This document shows, in pieces, positions 1-10,065 of a DNA stretch of 64,000 nucleotides (position 1 is its first letter; every line of letters starts with the position of its first letter). The notes under the pieces are model-generated. The model was not told where the DNA came from, did not search any database, and was given only the letters and a program-made list of their open reading frames with translations. Made by a program: the position numbers and the translations under genes. Source of the stretch: Bolinopsis microptera (lineage: Eukaryota; Ctenophora; Tentaculata; Lobata; Bolinopsidae); contig NC_087075.1 of NCBI RefSeq assembly GCF_026151205.1, forward strand, positions 866,501-930,500. The letters run 5' to 3'.

Positions 1-626
1 ACAAAAAGTTACGGAAATGCCTGGCTCTAGTCAAAATCTGCTGCACGATTGTGGAGCTCGTCAAAGTCACCTTAACAGCCACTTGTTTCTTATCCTTGGG
101 TTTGTTCAAACCAATGACCTATACCTACAATGTAAAATACTGGGTAAAAATGAGTCTAATGCTGATAACTCTGTTAATCCACGTATTAAACCATGTGACA
201 AGTGTGTCCGCTCTAAATTGGTAGTTCATAATAAACTTGCTAGACCTTTATGTTATCAAAAACTAGGAGCCGAATTATATTCCAAGGAATCAACCAAACC
301 ATTATTTACCAGCCATAAACTCCTTACTGTTCATAATCTTTACAGACTTCGTACTATAACGGAACTTTTTAAAATAGTGAAATATAGGGTCTCTCTACTC
401 TTTACTTAACATGTCTAAACTGAGGGATAACCAACTTATACCGCCAAAGCCCAGCTATAACTTTATTTATAAATCTTCTCGGCTGTGGAATCAATTCAAG
501 GACTCCAACCCACAGAATAAAGTTGACTTTGTTAACACATCCTGCAACTCAATCAAATCAAGGCTTTACCGATCTCTTCTAGATGCCCAAAGCAGGTTCG
601 ATAATGAGTGGCACAATGGCAACTAA
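1..626 (+). pseudogene. 3' end of a CR1/L2-like LINE, frameshifted
   Basis: Two adjacent open stretches in different frames (about 2-409 and 411-626) look like the C-terminal tail of a non-LTR retrotransposon reverse transcriptase. The first ends with a KLLTVHNLYRLRT...ELFKIVKYR-like segment. The second has YNFIYKSSRLWNQF, the aromatic/RLWN motif typical of the last ~60 residues of CR1/L2/jockey-type polymerases. The frame changes near 405, so this copy is broken. The left part is cut by the window edge, and no RT catalytic motif is present here. Clade assignment is inference from the tail motif only. Confidence 0.55.
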
Positions 627-1388
627 CAGTTTTGGGCAGTCCTAAATAATTGATAAAACGTGGAATTTATGTAAACAAATACTTAAATATTACCGTTTTT
701 GTACGCCGCAATACGTAATATATATTATATTGGCCGATCATGGGGGGTAATTCGGAATCAGCGTCCGAAAATACATTGATTGAAGTCGGGGGCCCTTTTA
801 GAACAATCTCGAAGATCGACTGTAGAGTGATTTAGCACGCTCGCTTTATATCACTAACTATGTATTTCCCAGGGCTTTGCTGTATTGTGTATAAGCGTAT
901 GACTTGATACTGTATGACTTGATACGATTCTTTACTACCTTTTATATAACAACGGTGTAGTTACTGGTACCAATACACAAGGTTAACACTTAGTGTGGTG
1001 ACTTGGGGTCCATAAATGTAACAATACAAGCTGATAAACCAAAAAGAACAACTAGGGTAGGTAGGTAGCTCTGGTGGGTGCGTAAACTTTACGGTCTGCT
1101 CTCTCCAAGATCAGCCTGCTTCTCCATTTTACCTTGAAGCCTTATTTCTAGTTTTTATAAATACAATGCAAGCGCATGTTTACTAATCTTAATCTACTTA
1201 TCAACTCAATAGTCCAAGTCACCATATAGTAATACTCGTATTATATTCCTTAGTAATAGAATAACTTTAAAGTTTTTCAAATTGTTGCTATTTTGCTAGC
1301 TTTTATTTTTGGCTTTTCACCAAGTTCCATCAACACTTGACCGACCTCGATTCTACAGTATCCTCAACTAATGCTACAATCACAGATA
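627..1388. other. intergenic, no gene seen
   Basis: AT-rich unique sequence with stop codons in all frames. A 14-15 bp direct duplication (GTATGACTTGATAC twice) lies at 897-925. No RNA gene or element end was recognised. Confidence 0.5.
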
Positions 1389-1691
1389 TCAAGATATCAA
1401 GCTGCTTTTTCTTGTATTAAAAGCGAGCAGCTCTTTCTGCAGATCAACTATTGTCCCCTGACATTTCTGATTATATTTCTCCAGCTGATCAATGTACAAC
1501 GATTGTTCATATATAATTTTTAACGCAACATCAAGACTTTTAGACATGACTTCCCTGGAGATTTCTCGTTTACCATCGATCGAAGCTATGAACTGTACAC
1601 GCGTTAACATGGTCTGCATTAGTAAGCCTGAGAGTATCCCGGATCCATTCAGCTCCATCATATGAGTAAAGCGACAAGCTAGAAACGCCAT
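1389..1691 (-). CDS. hypothetical 100-aa protein
   Basis: An open frame of 100 codons on the minus strand starts at an ATG with A at -3 and G at +4 (a good animal start context). The N-terminal half is mixed hydrophobic (Met/Leu-rich). Residues about 50-90 are helical with a heptad-like pattern (IIYEQSLYIDQLEKYNQK), suggesting a short coiled coil. I do not recognise a family. It could be a single-exon small gene, an exon of a larger gene, a transposon remnant or a chance frame. There is no neighbour that supports a function. Confidence 0.3.
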   Translation of the reverse strand: MAFLACRFTHMMELNGSGILSGLLMQTMLTRVQFIASIDGKREISREVMSKSLDVALKIIYEQSLYIDQLEKYNQKCQGTIVDLQKELLAFNTRKSSLIS

Positions 1692-2121
1692 TTTTTGGAC
1701 GTGAGGAGAGTTACCACTTCATCAAGCCTTCATCAAGCCTATAATTCTTGTATTTCTCTGGTTTATACATCATACAACTACGTCGGCATCGGCTAAACAA
1801 GCAAGTCTTATAAACGAAATGATTGTCATTGCATACGTTGTATGACCCGCCGCGCACAAGTACGCGGCTCCCCTATATCCCCCTGTATCCCCCTACCACT
1901 GAGCGAAACGACCGTGGGGGTCACAACGTGATACAACGAAATGATAAATAACTGATAAGCGAGCAACAACATATTGAAAAGTGTAATTATTCAACTGGGC
2001 TACGAGCTGTGAAGAACCATCAATTAAACAAATAATCAATGAAACAAATAATCAATTAAACAAATAATCAAAGTTTTAGCACATTTTACAGCATAAAATT
2101 TAAACAAATGAAAACATATAA
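1692..2121. other. intergenic; short tandem repeat
   Basis: No coding signal. A 17-18 bp unit (AAACAAATAATCAATT-like) is repeated three times around 2025-2072, just upstream of the Penelope-like open frame. The 5' end of that element is not visible and may lie here. Confidence 0.45.
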
Positions 2122-4134
2122 TGCGTATGTTCCTCTTTCTGTTCAACATTTTCCCCCAAATACCATCAGAACAAATCTGAATCCAGTAATAGAGAATTTA
2201 TAATTGTTCCATTTAATTGCAAATTCATTGATAATCTTAACCTAAAATCTATTTTCTCTGACACTTCAGTCATTGATTTGCTTCCCATTTTGATTCAGTC
2301 TTTTACACCATTACAGATTTATTATGAGTATAATGATCCTATAAGTCTTTCTATTTGTAACTATGCTTCATTCTTAAAGAAACTTTCTATTTCTGATATT
2401 AAATCTATTTTAGGTAGTCCATGCGATTGTCACTCCTCCCCTTTCAATTATCCTCCTCATGGACATGTAGTTACTGGTAATTTAGATATTGTTGATAATG
2501 TTGAACTTAGGGAAGTACTTTCCTACGGTTGTAAATACAGAATTCCCACATTTAAATCTCCAGATGAGATATATATGTCAGTTACCGAAGCTGTCGATAA
2601 ATTTATAAAATCAAAAAGTAGAAAGTACTGTCAAAAAGAAGTAAAGTTCAGCGATTGGAAGGAAAAAGTGTTATCAATAGTTTCCAATCGTATTGAATAT
2701 TACAAGAAAAACTTTCCTAAAACATTTGAAATAAAAGAAAACACACTGGAAAAAGATGATGTTAAAAGAAGTCTTAAATTGCTGAAAAGTAAATACATTA
2801 TTTGTAGTATCGACAAAGCTTCTGGTAATTTTTCATTTATTTGTAAAAAGTTTTATGTAAAAACTCTTGTCAATGAAATGGGTTTTGATCCTAATACTCT
2901 AGAATGTATAGGTAATGATACATATAAACACTGTAGCGAAGACGAGACTCATTATGTCAATAAAATATCTGAGAGTCTTAAGGAGAGATTTAATGTACAA
3001 GTTGAAGATAAAAACTTGCGACTAGCACGCATCTTCTGGAACCCTAAGCTTCATAAGAACCCTTACAAGGCGAGGTTCATTGCAGGTGCCCGTTTTTGCG
3101 TTACGAAACAACTTAACGTCCAAGTTAACTGTTGTCTGAAACTTTTGAGGAAATACTTTAAGAAATACTGCGAGGCAATCTACAACAACAGCGGTATAAA
3201 CATGTTTTGGAGCATAGATTCCTCAAGTGAATTCCTTGAAGCTATCAAAAATAGCGATGTTTATAATATACAAGTATATGATTTTACTACTCTTTATACC
3301 AGATTAGACTTGATTGAAGTAGAGAATATGATTAATGAAGTTGTTGATTTAATATTTTCAGACCGTAATAGATATATTTGTATTTCTAAAAGAGACAGTA
3401 ATACATGTTTCTTTTCCAATAAAACCTATGATTCTCATGCCTGCTTTAGTCAAGATGACCTAAAAGAGGCTGTTAAATTTATTATTTATAACACTTATGT
3501 CGTCTTCGGTGGGATTGTATTCATACAAACCAAGGGTATTCCTATGGGTGGAAATTCAAGTTCCCCTATAGCTGATCTCACTGTTGGCAAAAAGGAATTT
3601 AATTATATGAAACGTTTACTTCAGGAAAAGAAAATGGGATTAGCAAAGATATTATCCAATAATAAACGATATGTTGACGATTTATCTATTATTAACTACC
3701 TTTACTTTCATCAATTGATTAAAGATATTTATCCTAATTCATTGGAGATGGAGCGAGCTGGTTCCAATAATAAAATCATTAACTACCTTGATTTAAATAT
3801 TAATATTTCCACAGAAGGACTAGAAATATCAGTGTATAACAAAACCGATGATTTTAATTTTCATGTTGTATCCCTTACATTTCCTCACAGTAACATCCCA
3901 ACCGAGGTTGGCTACAACGTTTTTTCAAGTCAAGTTCTTAGATATGGTAATGTTTGCACTAGATTGGATATCTTTACCTCCCATCTTCACAAAATATTCA
4001 AAATTCTAATTGATAGAGGATATAGCCGTGATAGACTGATTAAAGGCATTAAACGTTGTCTGAGGAAATATGATAACGTTTTCAGGAAGATCGGTATTCT
4101 AGATGACCATAACATTATTAAAGAACTCCCCTGA
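2122..4134 (+). pseudogene. Penelope-like reverse transcriptase, copy 1
   Basis: An open frame runs from 2122 to the TGA at 4132-4134. There is no in-frame ATG near its start, so the start is lost, spliced on, or 5'-truncated. Numbering from 2278, visible RT landmarks are a CDCHSSPF...HGHVVTGNL Cys/His segment (~48-68), PKLHKNPYKARFI (~256), YDFTTLYTRL with the first catalytic Asp (~334), GIPMGGNSSSP (~419) and RYVDDL with the catalytic Asp pair (~464). This order (PKLHK, DFxxLYT, GIPMG, YVDD) fits Penelope-like RTs. No GIY-YIG endonuclease is seen in the frame. The RT core is uninterrupted, so the copy is young or conserved; a degraded copy lies inverted at 6.4-13.2 kb. Confidence 0.75.
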
Positions 4135-4692
4135 TATCTTTTGATTTATTGAAACACGGGTACTAACTCTGCTAAACTGAACAAATTCTGAAACTTAGGT
4201 GAATAAGTGTACAACGTGCTAAACCGAAGTTCAGACTGACCAGTGAAAATGGGCGAGCGTACCAAGTGTCATTTAAATTAGAAGTTTTAGTCAGTGATTT
4301 ATTGTTGAAGCTTGTAATTACAATATCTAATGCTCCTATAAATACTTTAATTAATTGTTTGTTCCGTTATTCTTTTTCCTTCCTCTTTTCCTTGTCATCC
4401 CCTTTAGTTTTAAGATTCTTGCTATAAATGGCTACAGCTAACACTATTAATGCTAAGTACCAAACAACAAGTGGGAGGTGGATCGTTGGTATACCATTAA
4501 ATCGATTTAACACCGCAATTCCAGTCGCAAGCCTGGGACCACTACTAGCATAGTCACAACATCTACAAAGCTGCCATATAGCCTGACTGACAATTTTCTC
4601 GACTGACTGACAATGTTTCTTCTTTTTCCCCATTTAGAATACAAAGATTAGTACATTTTAGCTTATGATTAATATTATATTTTTACCTATAG
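4135..4692 (+). mobile_element. 3' region of Penelope-like copy 1
   Basis: This stretch is matched by the inverse complement of 6443-7129, so it belongs to the same mobile element. Homology ends at ..TTTTTACCTATAG at 4692 (mirrored by CTATAGGT at 6443), which marks the shared 3' terminus. It contains an antisense open frame (4367-4633). Confidence 0.75.
4367..4633 (-). CDS. antisense 88-aa frame in element 3' region
   Basis: A lysine-rich start (MGKKKKH), a Cys pair region (LCRCC), one hydrophobic segment (LPLVVWYLALIVLAVAIYS, residues ~53-71, a possible membrane helix) and a highly charged tail (KGDDKEKRKEKE). In the second copy (6503 onward, +) the same region has a frameshift after the start and a 130-bp insertion, so the frame is not preserved. 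It is more likely chance or a captured fragment than a functional protein. Confidence 0.2.
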   Translation of the reverse strand: MGKKKKHCQSVEKIVSQAIWQLCRCCDYASSGPRLATGIAVLNRFNGIPTIHLPLVVWYLALIVLAVAIYSKNLKTKGDDKEKRKEKE

Positions 4693-5068
4693 TTTACCTA
4701 GATTTAGTGGTAAATGGCCGTTTGTTCTGAGCTGTATGGTTTTTTGACAATCAACTAGCGGGGCAAGGAATGTACTGGCTGGTAGCTTTTGTACACACCA
4801 GAACGCTAGTCTGGTTGATTAGTGACCAAATTAGAGGCGTTGATAGGAAGGCATTATAATTTGTGGGTGTAAGAGGGAATATTTGGCATGCACTATTCTA
4901 GCAGCTATTTTGTAACAAATGGTCTTTACAAATATTAAGGACGGTAAGTATTTTGGGTGTTCAATACTATTATACTATACAATTTAGTTAAGTCACAAGT
5001 GCAAGTGTGTCAACCAAATTAAACGGGGAATTGCTTATAAAATCACTTTAATAGCTCCTTTTTCTATA
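4693..5068. other. spacer between inverted element copies
   Basis: AT-rich sequence with no coding signal and no repeat relation that I can see within the window. Confidence 0.45.
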
Positions 5069-5525
5069 GAACAAGAATTGCGCCCGATGTTTCGTTTTGG
5101 CGGACGCTAGATTTCCATTCCACATTTACTATAAATTTAAGTATAAGCTCCAATCAGCTTACTTCAATTTTCATGATTATAATATTGATAAATTATGCAT
5201 CAAATACGGGAAACACTTGAAATTCAGTTCAATTGCCGTAGAACTTAACTTCTATCAATAATTCAAGAAATTGTGAGCAAAGGTAAACTATGCTCGTGTA
5301 CACATCAATACACTACGCGTGCCACGTACAAATTGGGCGTATTAACTAATAGTAATATTATACATTACATCGTATACATTAAAACACAGTTGCGCCGCGC
5401 ATCCATAGATCACAGGCTATCTATACATCACATCTCCGCAAGCAATCCTCGCGCGCGCACGCAACTTTTTCGTTGCATGGTAACGGACGGAAGAACAGAT
5501 GACATCATATTTAAACCCACCTCAC
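5069..5525 (+). repeat. dispersed repeat, copy A
   Basis: Begins near ACAAGAATTGCGCCCG and ends near TTTAAACCCACCT. A shorter related copy (B) lies at 24428-24757 in intron 7 of the coiled-coil gene. Shared blocks include TTTCGTTTTGGCGGACGCTA, CTACGCGTGCCAC and ACATCTCCGCAAGCAATCC. Copy A carries about 125 extra bases in its middle. No coding potential or clear terminal repeats were seen; it may be a MITE or SINE-like family. Confidence 0.7.
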
Positions 5526-5554
5526 AGGAGGAGCAAAGTTCAAAGAAACTGCCA

Positions 5555-5805
5555 CAAACTGCTACTAACTGCTACTAACGGCGCGCGAATGCGTGGGCGC
5601 GATTGCAGCAGTTAGTGCCCGTTTGTAGCAGTCTGTGCCCGTTTGTAGCAGTTAGTGGCAGTTAGTGGCAGTTAGTAGCAATTTGTAGCAGTCGCGCGCG
5701 GCGTGCGTTGCGCAGTTTACAGTTTAGACACGCGCGCAACTGCTACAAACTAATACAAACTGGCACTAACTGCTACAAACTGGCACTGTCTGCTACAAAC
5801 GGTAG
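5555..5805. repeat. fold-back repeat of a TGTAGCAGTTAGTG motif
   Basis: Left side (about 5608-5695) has several direct copies of GTTTGTAGCAGTTAGTGCC-like units. The right side (about 5738-5802) has the inverse complement, GGCACTAACTGCTACAAAC-like units, and 5555-5580 has further inverse copies. The centre is rich in CGCGCG. The strand can fold into a long imperfect hairpin. Confidence 0.75.
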
Positions 5806-6442
5806 GGCCTGTCGTGATATCATGGATCGCTAAGGTTCCACCAGGATCTGGTAGTCCTCATAATTCTGCGGCCTCTATGTATCGTCATCTCGTACAACTC
5901 TTTATATTAAGAATCTTAGGGATTTGGCATGTGAAAATTTGCAGCCTTCCAGACATTGATTGGGTTAACGAGGTGTCGTACGTCACCTCTAGATCGGGTG
6001 ACAGGGGGCTGACCAGGCCAGAACCCAATTGATTGGGTCTAAGGTCAAGTGATTATGAGCCTATGAGGTCACGTGACTATGACGTCACCAGACCTTGTCC
6101 TCTGTTTCCCGCTCATTGGACGAGGTGAGCTTGCATGCTTGTGAATGTAGGTGTAAGTACAGCTGTACTGTAGTTTATACCTAATTAACCCCTATACACT
6201 GTCATTATGCACTATAGAAACCTGAAAAGTGGTTACTGCATAGTGGAGGGAGAATTGCCAAGACTACCTGCGCTACATAGACGCTGTTGTCAGCACTGCG
6301 CACGCGCGCACGAACCTTCCCATCGGGGTTCGTGGATAGGTGCTTTTCTTGACTCGTGAAACAAGCGCGCCCGAAGTGGCGCGAAAGCACATGGTTAGGT
6401 GAAGCCTGCATGTGTCTACGCGTACTGCGCGACGCGCTTAAT
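5806..6442. other. spacer, no gene seen
   Basis: Contains short TCACGTGAC and TGACGTCA-like sites around 6060-6090 and a GC-rich stretch near 6300-6440. Short open frames here show no recognisable protein. Confidence 0.4.
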
Positions 6443-6690
6443 CTATAGGTAAAAATACAATATTAATCATAAGCTAAAATGTACTAATCTTTGTATTCTA
6501 AATGGGGAAAAGAAGAAACATTGTCAGTCAGTCGAGAAAATTGTCAGTCAGGCTATATGGCAGCTTTGTAGATGTTGTGACAATGCTAGTAGTGGTCCCA
6601 GACTTGCGACTGGAATTGCGGTGTTAAATCGATTTAACGGTATACCAACGATCCACCTCCCACTTGTTATTTGGTACTTAGCATTAATAG

Positions 6691-6820
6691 TTAATTGACG
6701 ATGTCAATTCATGGCAGCTCGGCGCGGCACAGTAGCGCATCTCGCCGATCTAGCTTTGATGTCGCTGTGAGAAGCCTCATTGAGTGCGCGGCGCGGCACA
6801 GTAACGCATCGCGCTACAAC
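6691..6820. mobile_element. 130-bp insertion with 8-bp target duplication
   Basis: Absent from copy 1; flanked by ATTAATAG at 6683-6690 and 6821-6828, present once in copy 1. It contains a 22-bp near-identical internal direct repeat (CGGCGCGGCACAGTA...) at 6720 and 6789. No terminal inverted repeat is obvious. An 8-bp duplication is compatible with a hAT-type MITE, or with a short retroposed fragment. Confidence 0.8.
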
Positions 6821-7129
6821 ATTAATAGTGTTAGCTGTAGCCATTTATAGCAATAATCTTAAAACTAAAGGGGATGACAAGGAAAAGAGGAAGGAAAAAG
6901 AATAACGGAACAAACAATTAATTAAAGTATTTACAGGAGCATTAGTTATTGTAATTACAAGCTTCAATAATAAATCACTGACTAAAACATCTAATTAAAA
7001 TGACACTCGCCCTTTTTCACTGGTCAGTCTGAACTTCGGTTTAGCACGTTGTACACTTATTCACCTAAGTTTCAAATTTTTTTCAGTTTAGCAGAGTTAG
7101 TACCCGTGTTTCAATAAAATCTAAAGATA

Positions 7130-8184
7130 TCAGGGGAGTTCTTTAATAATGTTATCGTCATCTAGAATACCGATCTTCCTGAAAACGTTATTATATGTCC
7201 TCAGACAACGTTTAATACCTTTAATCAGTCTATCACGGCTATATCCTCTATCAATTAGAATTTTGAATATCTTGTGAAGATGGGAGGTAAAGATATCCAA
7301 TCTAGTGCAAACATTACCAAATCTAAGAACTTGACTTAAAAAAACGTTGTAGCCAACCTCGGTTGAGATGTTACTGTGAGGAAATGTAAGGGATACAACA
7401 TGAAAATTAAAATCATCAGTTTTGTTATACACTGATATTTCTAGTCCTTCTGTGGAAATATTGATATCTAAATCAAGGTAGTTAAAGATTTTATTATTGG
7501 AACCAGCTCGCTCCATCTCCAATGAATTAGGATAAATATCTTTAATGGATAATATGAAAGGGGGAATTGGTAGACATCAGATCAGTATTTTCAAAACCAT
7601 TTTGAGTGATTTAAATAAAAGAAATATTAATTTATGTAATTTGACAGATTTGACAGAACTTCGACATATAGCCTCGAACAGAAACCATTGGAGAAATTTG
7701 TTTAGTTTCTGATACTTTAATTTTTTGGGTTAAATATTTAAGTTTGTTTTCAGAGTTCTTCACGTAGACTTATCAGATCCCTAGGATGTTTTTATATTAC
7801 TACTTCGGATTTGTGTAAAGTTTGATAATAATCTTTAATCAATTTATGAAAGTAAAGGTAGTTAATCATAGATAAATCGTCAACATATCGTTTATTATTG
7901 GATAATATCTTTGCTAATCCCATTTTCTTTTCCTGAAGTAAACCTTTCATATAATTAAATTCCTTTTTGCCAACAGTGAGATCAGCTATAGGGGAACTTG
8001 AATTTCCACCCATAGGAATACCCTTGGTTTGTATGAATACAATCCCACCGAAGACAACATAAGTGTTATAAATAATAAATTTAACAGCCTCTTTTAGGTC
8101 ATCTTGACTAAAGCAGGCATGAGAATCATAGGTTTTATTGGAAAAGAAACATGTATTACTGTCTCTTTTAGAAATACAAATATA
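7130..8184 (-). pseudogene. Penelope-like RT, broken copy 2
   Basis: The C-terminal part (7130-7522, ending KELP and stop) matches the last ~130 residues of copy 1. Its RT core part (7840-8184) keeps GIPMGGNSSSPIADL and RYVDDL. A 284-bp LINE fragment interrupts them, and the N-terminal RT part lies beyond the mariner and retrotransposon insertions. The copy cannot encode an intact polymerase. Confidence 0.85.
7547..7830 (+). mobile_element. 284-bp LINE 3' end inserted in copy 2
   Basis: Flanked by 9-bp target duplications ATCTTTAAT (7538-7546 and 7831-7839) that occur once in copy 1. It contains an open tail ending at TGA 7710-7712 with LTELRHIASNRNHWRNLF. This fits the LxxxAxxRxxWRxL C-terminal motif of non-LTR retrotransposon polymerases. 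About 118 bp of 3' untranslated sequence follow. It is a severely 5'-truncated insertion, as expected of target-primed reverse transcription. It resembles the C-terminal fragment at 9796-10062. Confidence 0.8.
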
Positions 8185-8543
8185 CAGGGTGGCCCATAAG
8201 TGACTACCCACACGCAACCTCTTAATAACTCACGTAATTCGTCTCCAAATTGCACCAAAATTTCAGAGATTATAGATATGGGTCAAACTTAGATTTCCTG
8301 AAAGTTTCGTAAGCCACGCCCAATTACAGTGGGCGTGGCGTGACACTCCCTCTTTTTCACTATTGTCTTCATAAAATGAGAACGCTTTAAGCTAAGAACT
8401 CCAAATTTTTTGCACACATTTGGCTTGATAATTGAAAACCTTTCCCAAAGTTTCAAGTTCATTGGTTAAAATATGGCTAAGTTATGACCATTTCAAAACT
8501 CATCGGATACGTGATCCGAGCACTCAGTCAGTGATCTCGTCAC
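8185..8543. repeat. left terminal inverted repeat of mariner-type element
   Basis: Near-perfect inverse complement of 9317-9695, with one extra ~35-bp block in the right arm. It includes the palindrome-like block CCACGCCCAATTACAGTGGG. Confidence 0.88.
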
Positions 8544-8715
8544 TTGGTTAATGGCCTGTTTGGCTCACATGCACCGCTTGATTGGTTGCAGCCTGCTTAT
8601 GGGCCGGCCTATACAGCTGACAGCACCTAAAACGCTATCACACGAATTTATGGTGGTGTCACCATTTCAGGGCTTGTTAGCCCTGCTAGTCACAGGTTCC
8701 TTACAATCAATAAAA

Positions 8716-9151
8716 ATGGTTCACTATCCTCCCTTTACTGCAGAACAACGTCTACCTGAAGAAAGAAAATGGGGAGTTCTACCCTCAGATTAAACGACAA
8801 TTTCAGATGAAATTCAACCGACCACCCCCTTGCCGGAAAAGCTGCTTTGACATTCATCACAAGATCAAGTTTACGTTTTCTGCACACGATCGGCGAAGAG
8901 TCGGCAGAAGACGAACTGCGAGGACTGTAGAAAACATCACGATGGTTGTTGGTGACGTGATGGACACACCTAAGATTGGCACCCGGAAACGAGCTCCTGC
9001 CTTAGACATCAGCAGAACAACCCTTCAGCGAATCCTAAAGCAAGACCTTTCTAACCGGGCCTACCGAATCACAAAGAAACACAAACTTTTGGACCGTGAT
9101 TTCCAATCGAGGATAGATTTCGCCAACACATTCCTTGAACATCTTAATTGA
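8716..9151 (+). pseudogene. mariner-type transposase, N-terminal DNA-binding fragment
   Basis: An ATG at 8716 opens MVHYPPFTAEQRL, the usual start of mariner-type transposases. This frame stops at 8791-8793. A second frame (8807-9151) continues with GRRRTARTVENI, a linker, then ALDISRTTLQRILKQDL and YRITKKHKLLDRDFQ. These match the two helix-turn-helix motifs and the GRPR-type hinge of the family, about 115 residues. The DDE/D catalytic domain is missing altogether. Frame break plus deletion make this a relic. Confidence 0.8.
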
Positions 9152-9316
9152 AATTATTGAATTGTTTTTGTGTGGGAATTTTTATTAGTTGATTTCATTT
9201 ATTGATTTATCCTAAAAATTTGTGTTTTCCTTTCTAGCAAAGACATCATCGGTATCCAATCAAAGCCTAATGAACCTCATTAATACACGCTAACGCCTTA
9301 CTCTTGATCAGATTGG

Positions 9317-9695
9317 GTGACGAGATCACTAATTGAGTGCAAATATCACTGACTGAGTGCTCGGATCACATATCCGATGGATTTTAAAATGGTCATAACT
9401 CAGCCATATTTTAACCAATGAACTTGAAACTTTTGGAAAAGTTTTCAATTATCAAGCCAAATGTGTGCACAAAATTTTGAGTTCTTAGCTTAAAGCGTTC
9501 TCATTTTATGAAGACAATAGTGAAAAAGAGGGAGTGTCACGCCACGCCCACTGTAATTGGGCGTGGCTTACGAAACTTTCAGGAAATCTAAGTTTGACCC
9601 ATATCTATAATCTCTGAAATTTTGGTGCAATTTGGAGACGAATTACGTGAGTTATTAAGAGGTTGCGTGTGGGTAGTCACTTATGGGCCACCCTG
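9317..9695. repeat. right terminal inverted repeat of mariner-type element
   Basis: Inverse complement of 8185-8543. An ~35-bp partial duplication of the motif GTGAT...CACTCA.. lies at its inner end (about 9317-9350). Confidence 0.88.
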
Positions 9696-9786
9696 TATCT
9701 ATTACGGTCTGAAAATATTAAATCATATTCTCTACTTCAATCAAGTCTAATCTGGTATAAAGAGTAGTAAAATCATATAGCGTGCT

Positions 9787-10062
9787 GAGTTATCTAGGTG
9801 GAAGATGCTAGGACACATACTGAGGAGCAATGAAAGATCACCAGCTCAAGCTGCGCTGTGTTTTGCTGTCGAGATGTGTAGTGAAGTTGGTAGACTCGGG
9901 GCTCACAGACGTAACCTCCTACACCACCTGAAGGTTGACCTCTGGAAGCGTTTCATCTTGCTGGAGTCGTATGATGATATTCTCCATTTGAGAGAACTTG
10001 CTAGTGACCGTGGTTATTGGAGTAAATTGTTTAACTTTATACTTGAGTACAAGTCAATTTGA
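9787..10062 (+). pseudogene. LINE polymerase C-terminal fragment
   Basis: Open to TGA at 10060-10062. It contains RWKMLGHILRSN followed by LHHLKVDLWKRF and LRELASDRGYWSKLF. This is the RWxxLGHxLR ... DL ... LAxDRxxWxxL C-terminal signature of non-LTR retrotransposon polymerases. The catalytic RT part is absent. It ends 3 bp before the next open frame. Confidence 0.75.
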
Positions 10063-10065
10063 CTA

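Larger units (their letters stand above)
8185..9695 (+). mobile_element. Tc1/mariner-type element, non-autonomous, long inverted repeats
   Basis: A 1,511-bp insertion flanked by TA (8183-8184 and 9696-9697), with ends CAGGGTGGCCCATAAGTGAC and its inverse complement. Copy 1 has a single TA at this point. The inverted repeats extend about 350-380 bp each, far longer than the ~30 bp of classical mariners. The interior holds only a decayed N-terminal piece of a transposase, so the element cannot move itself. Confidence 0.9.
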
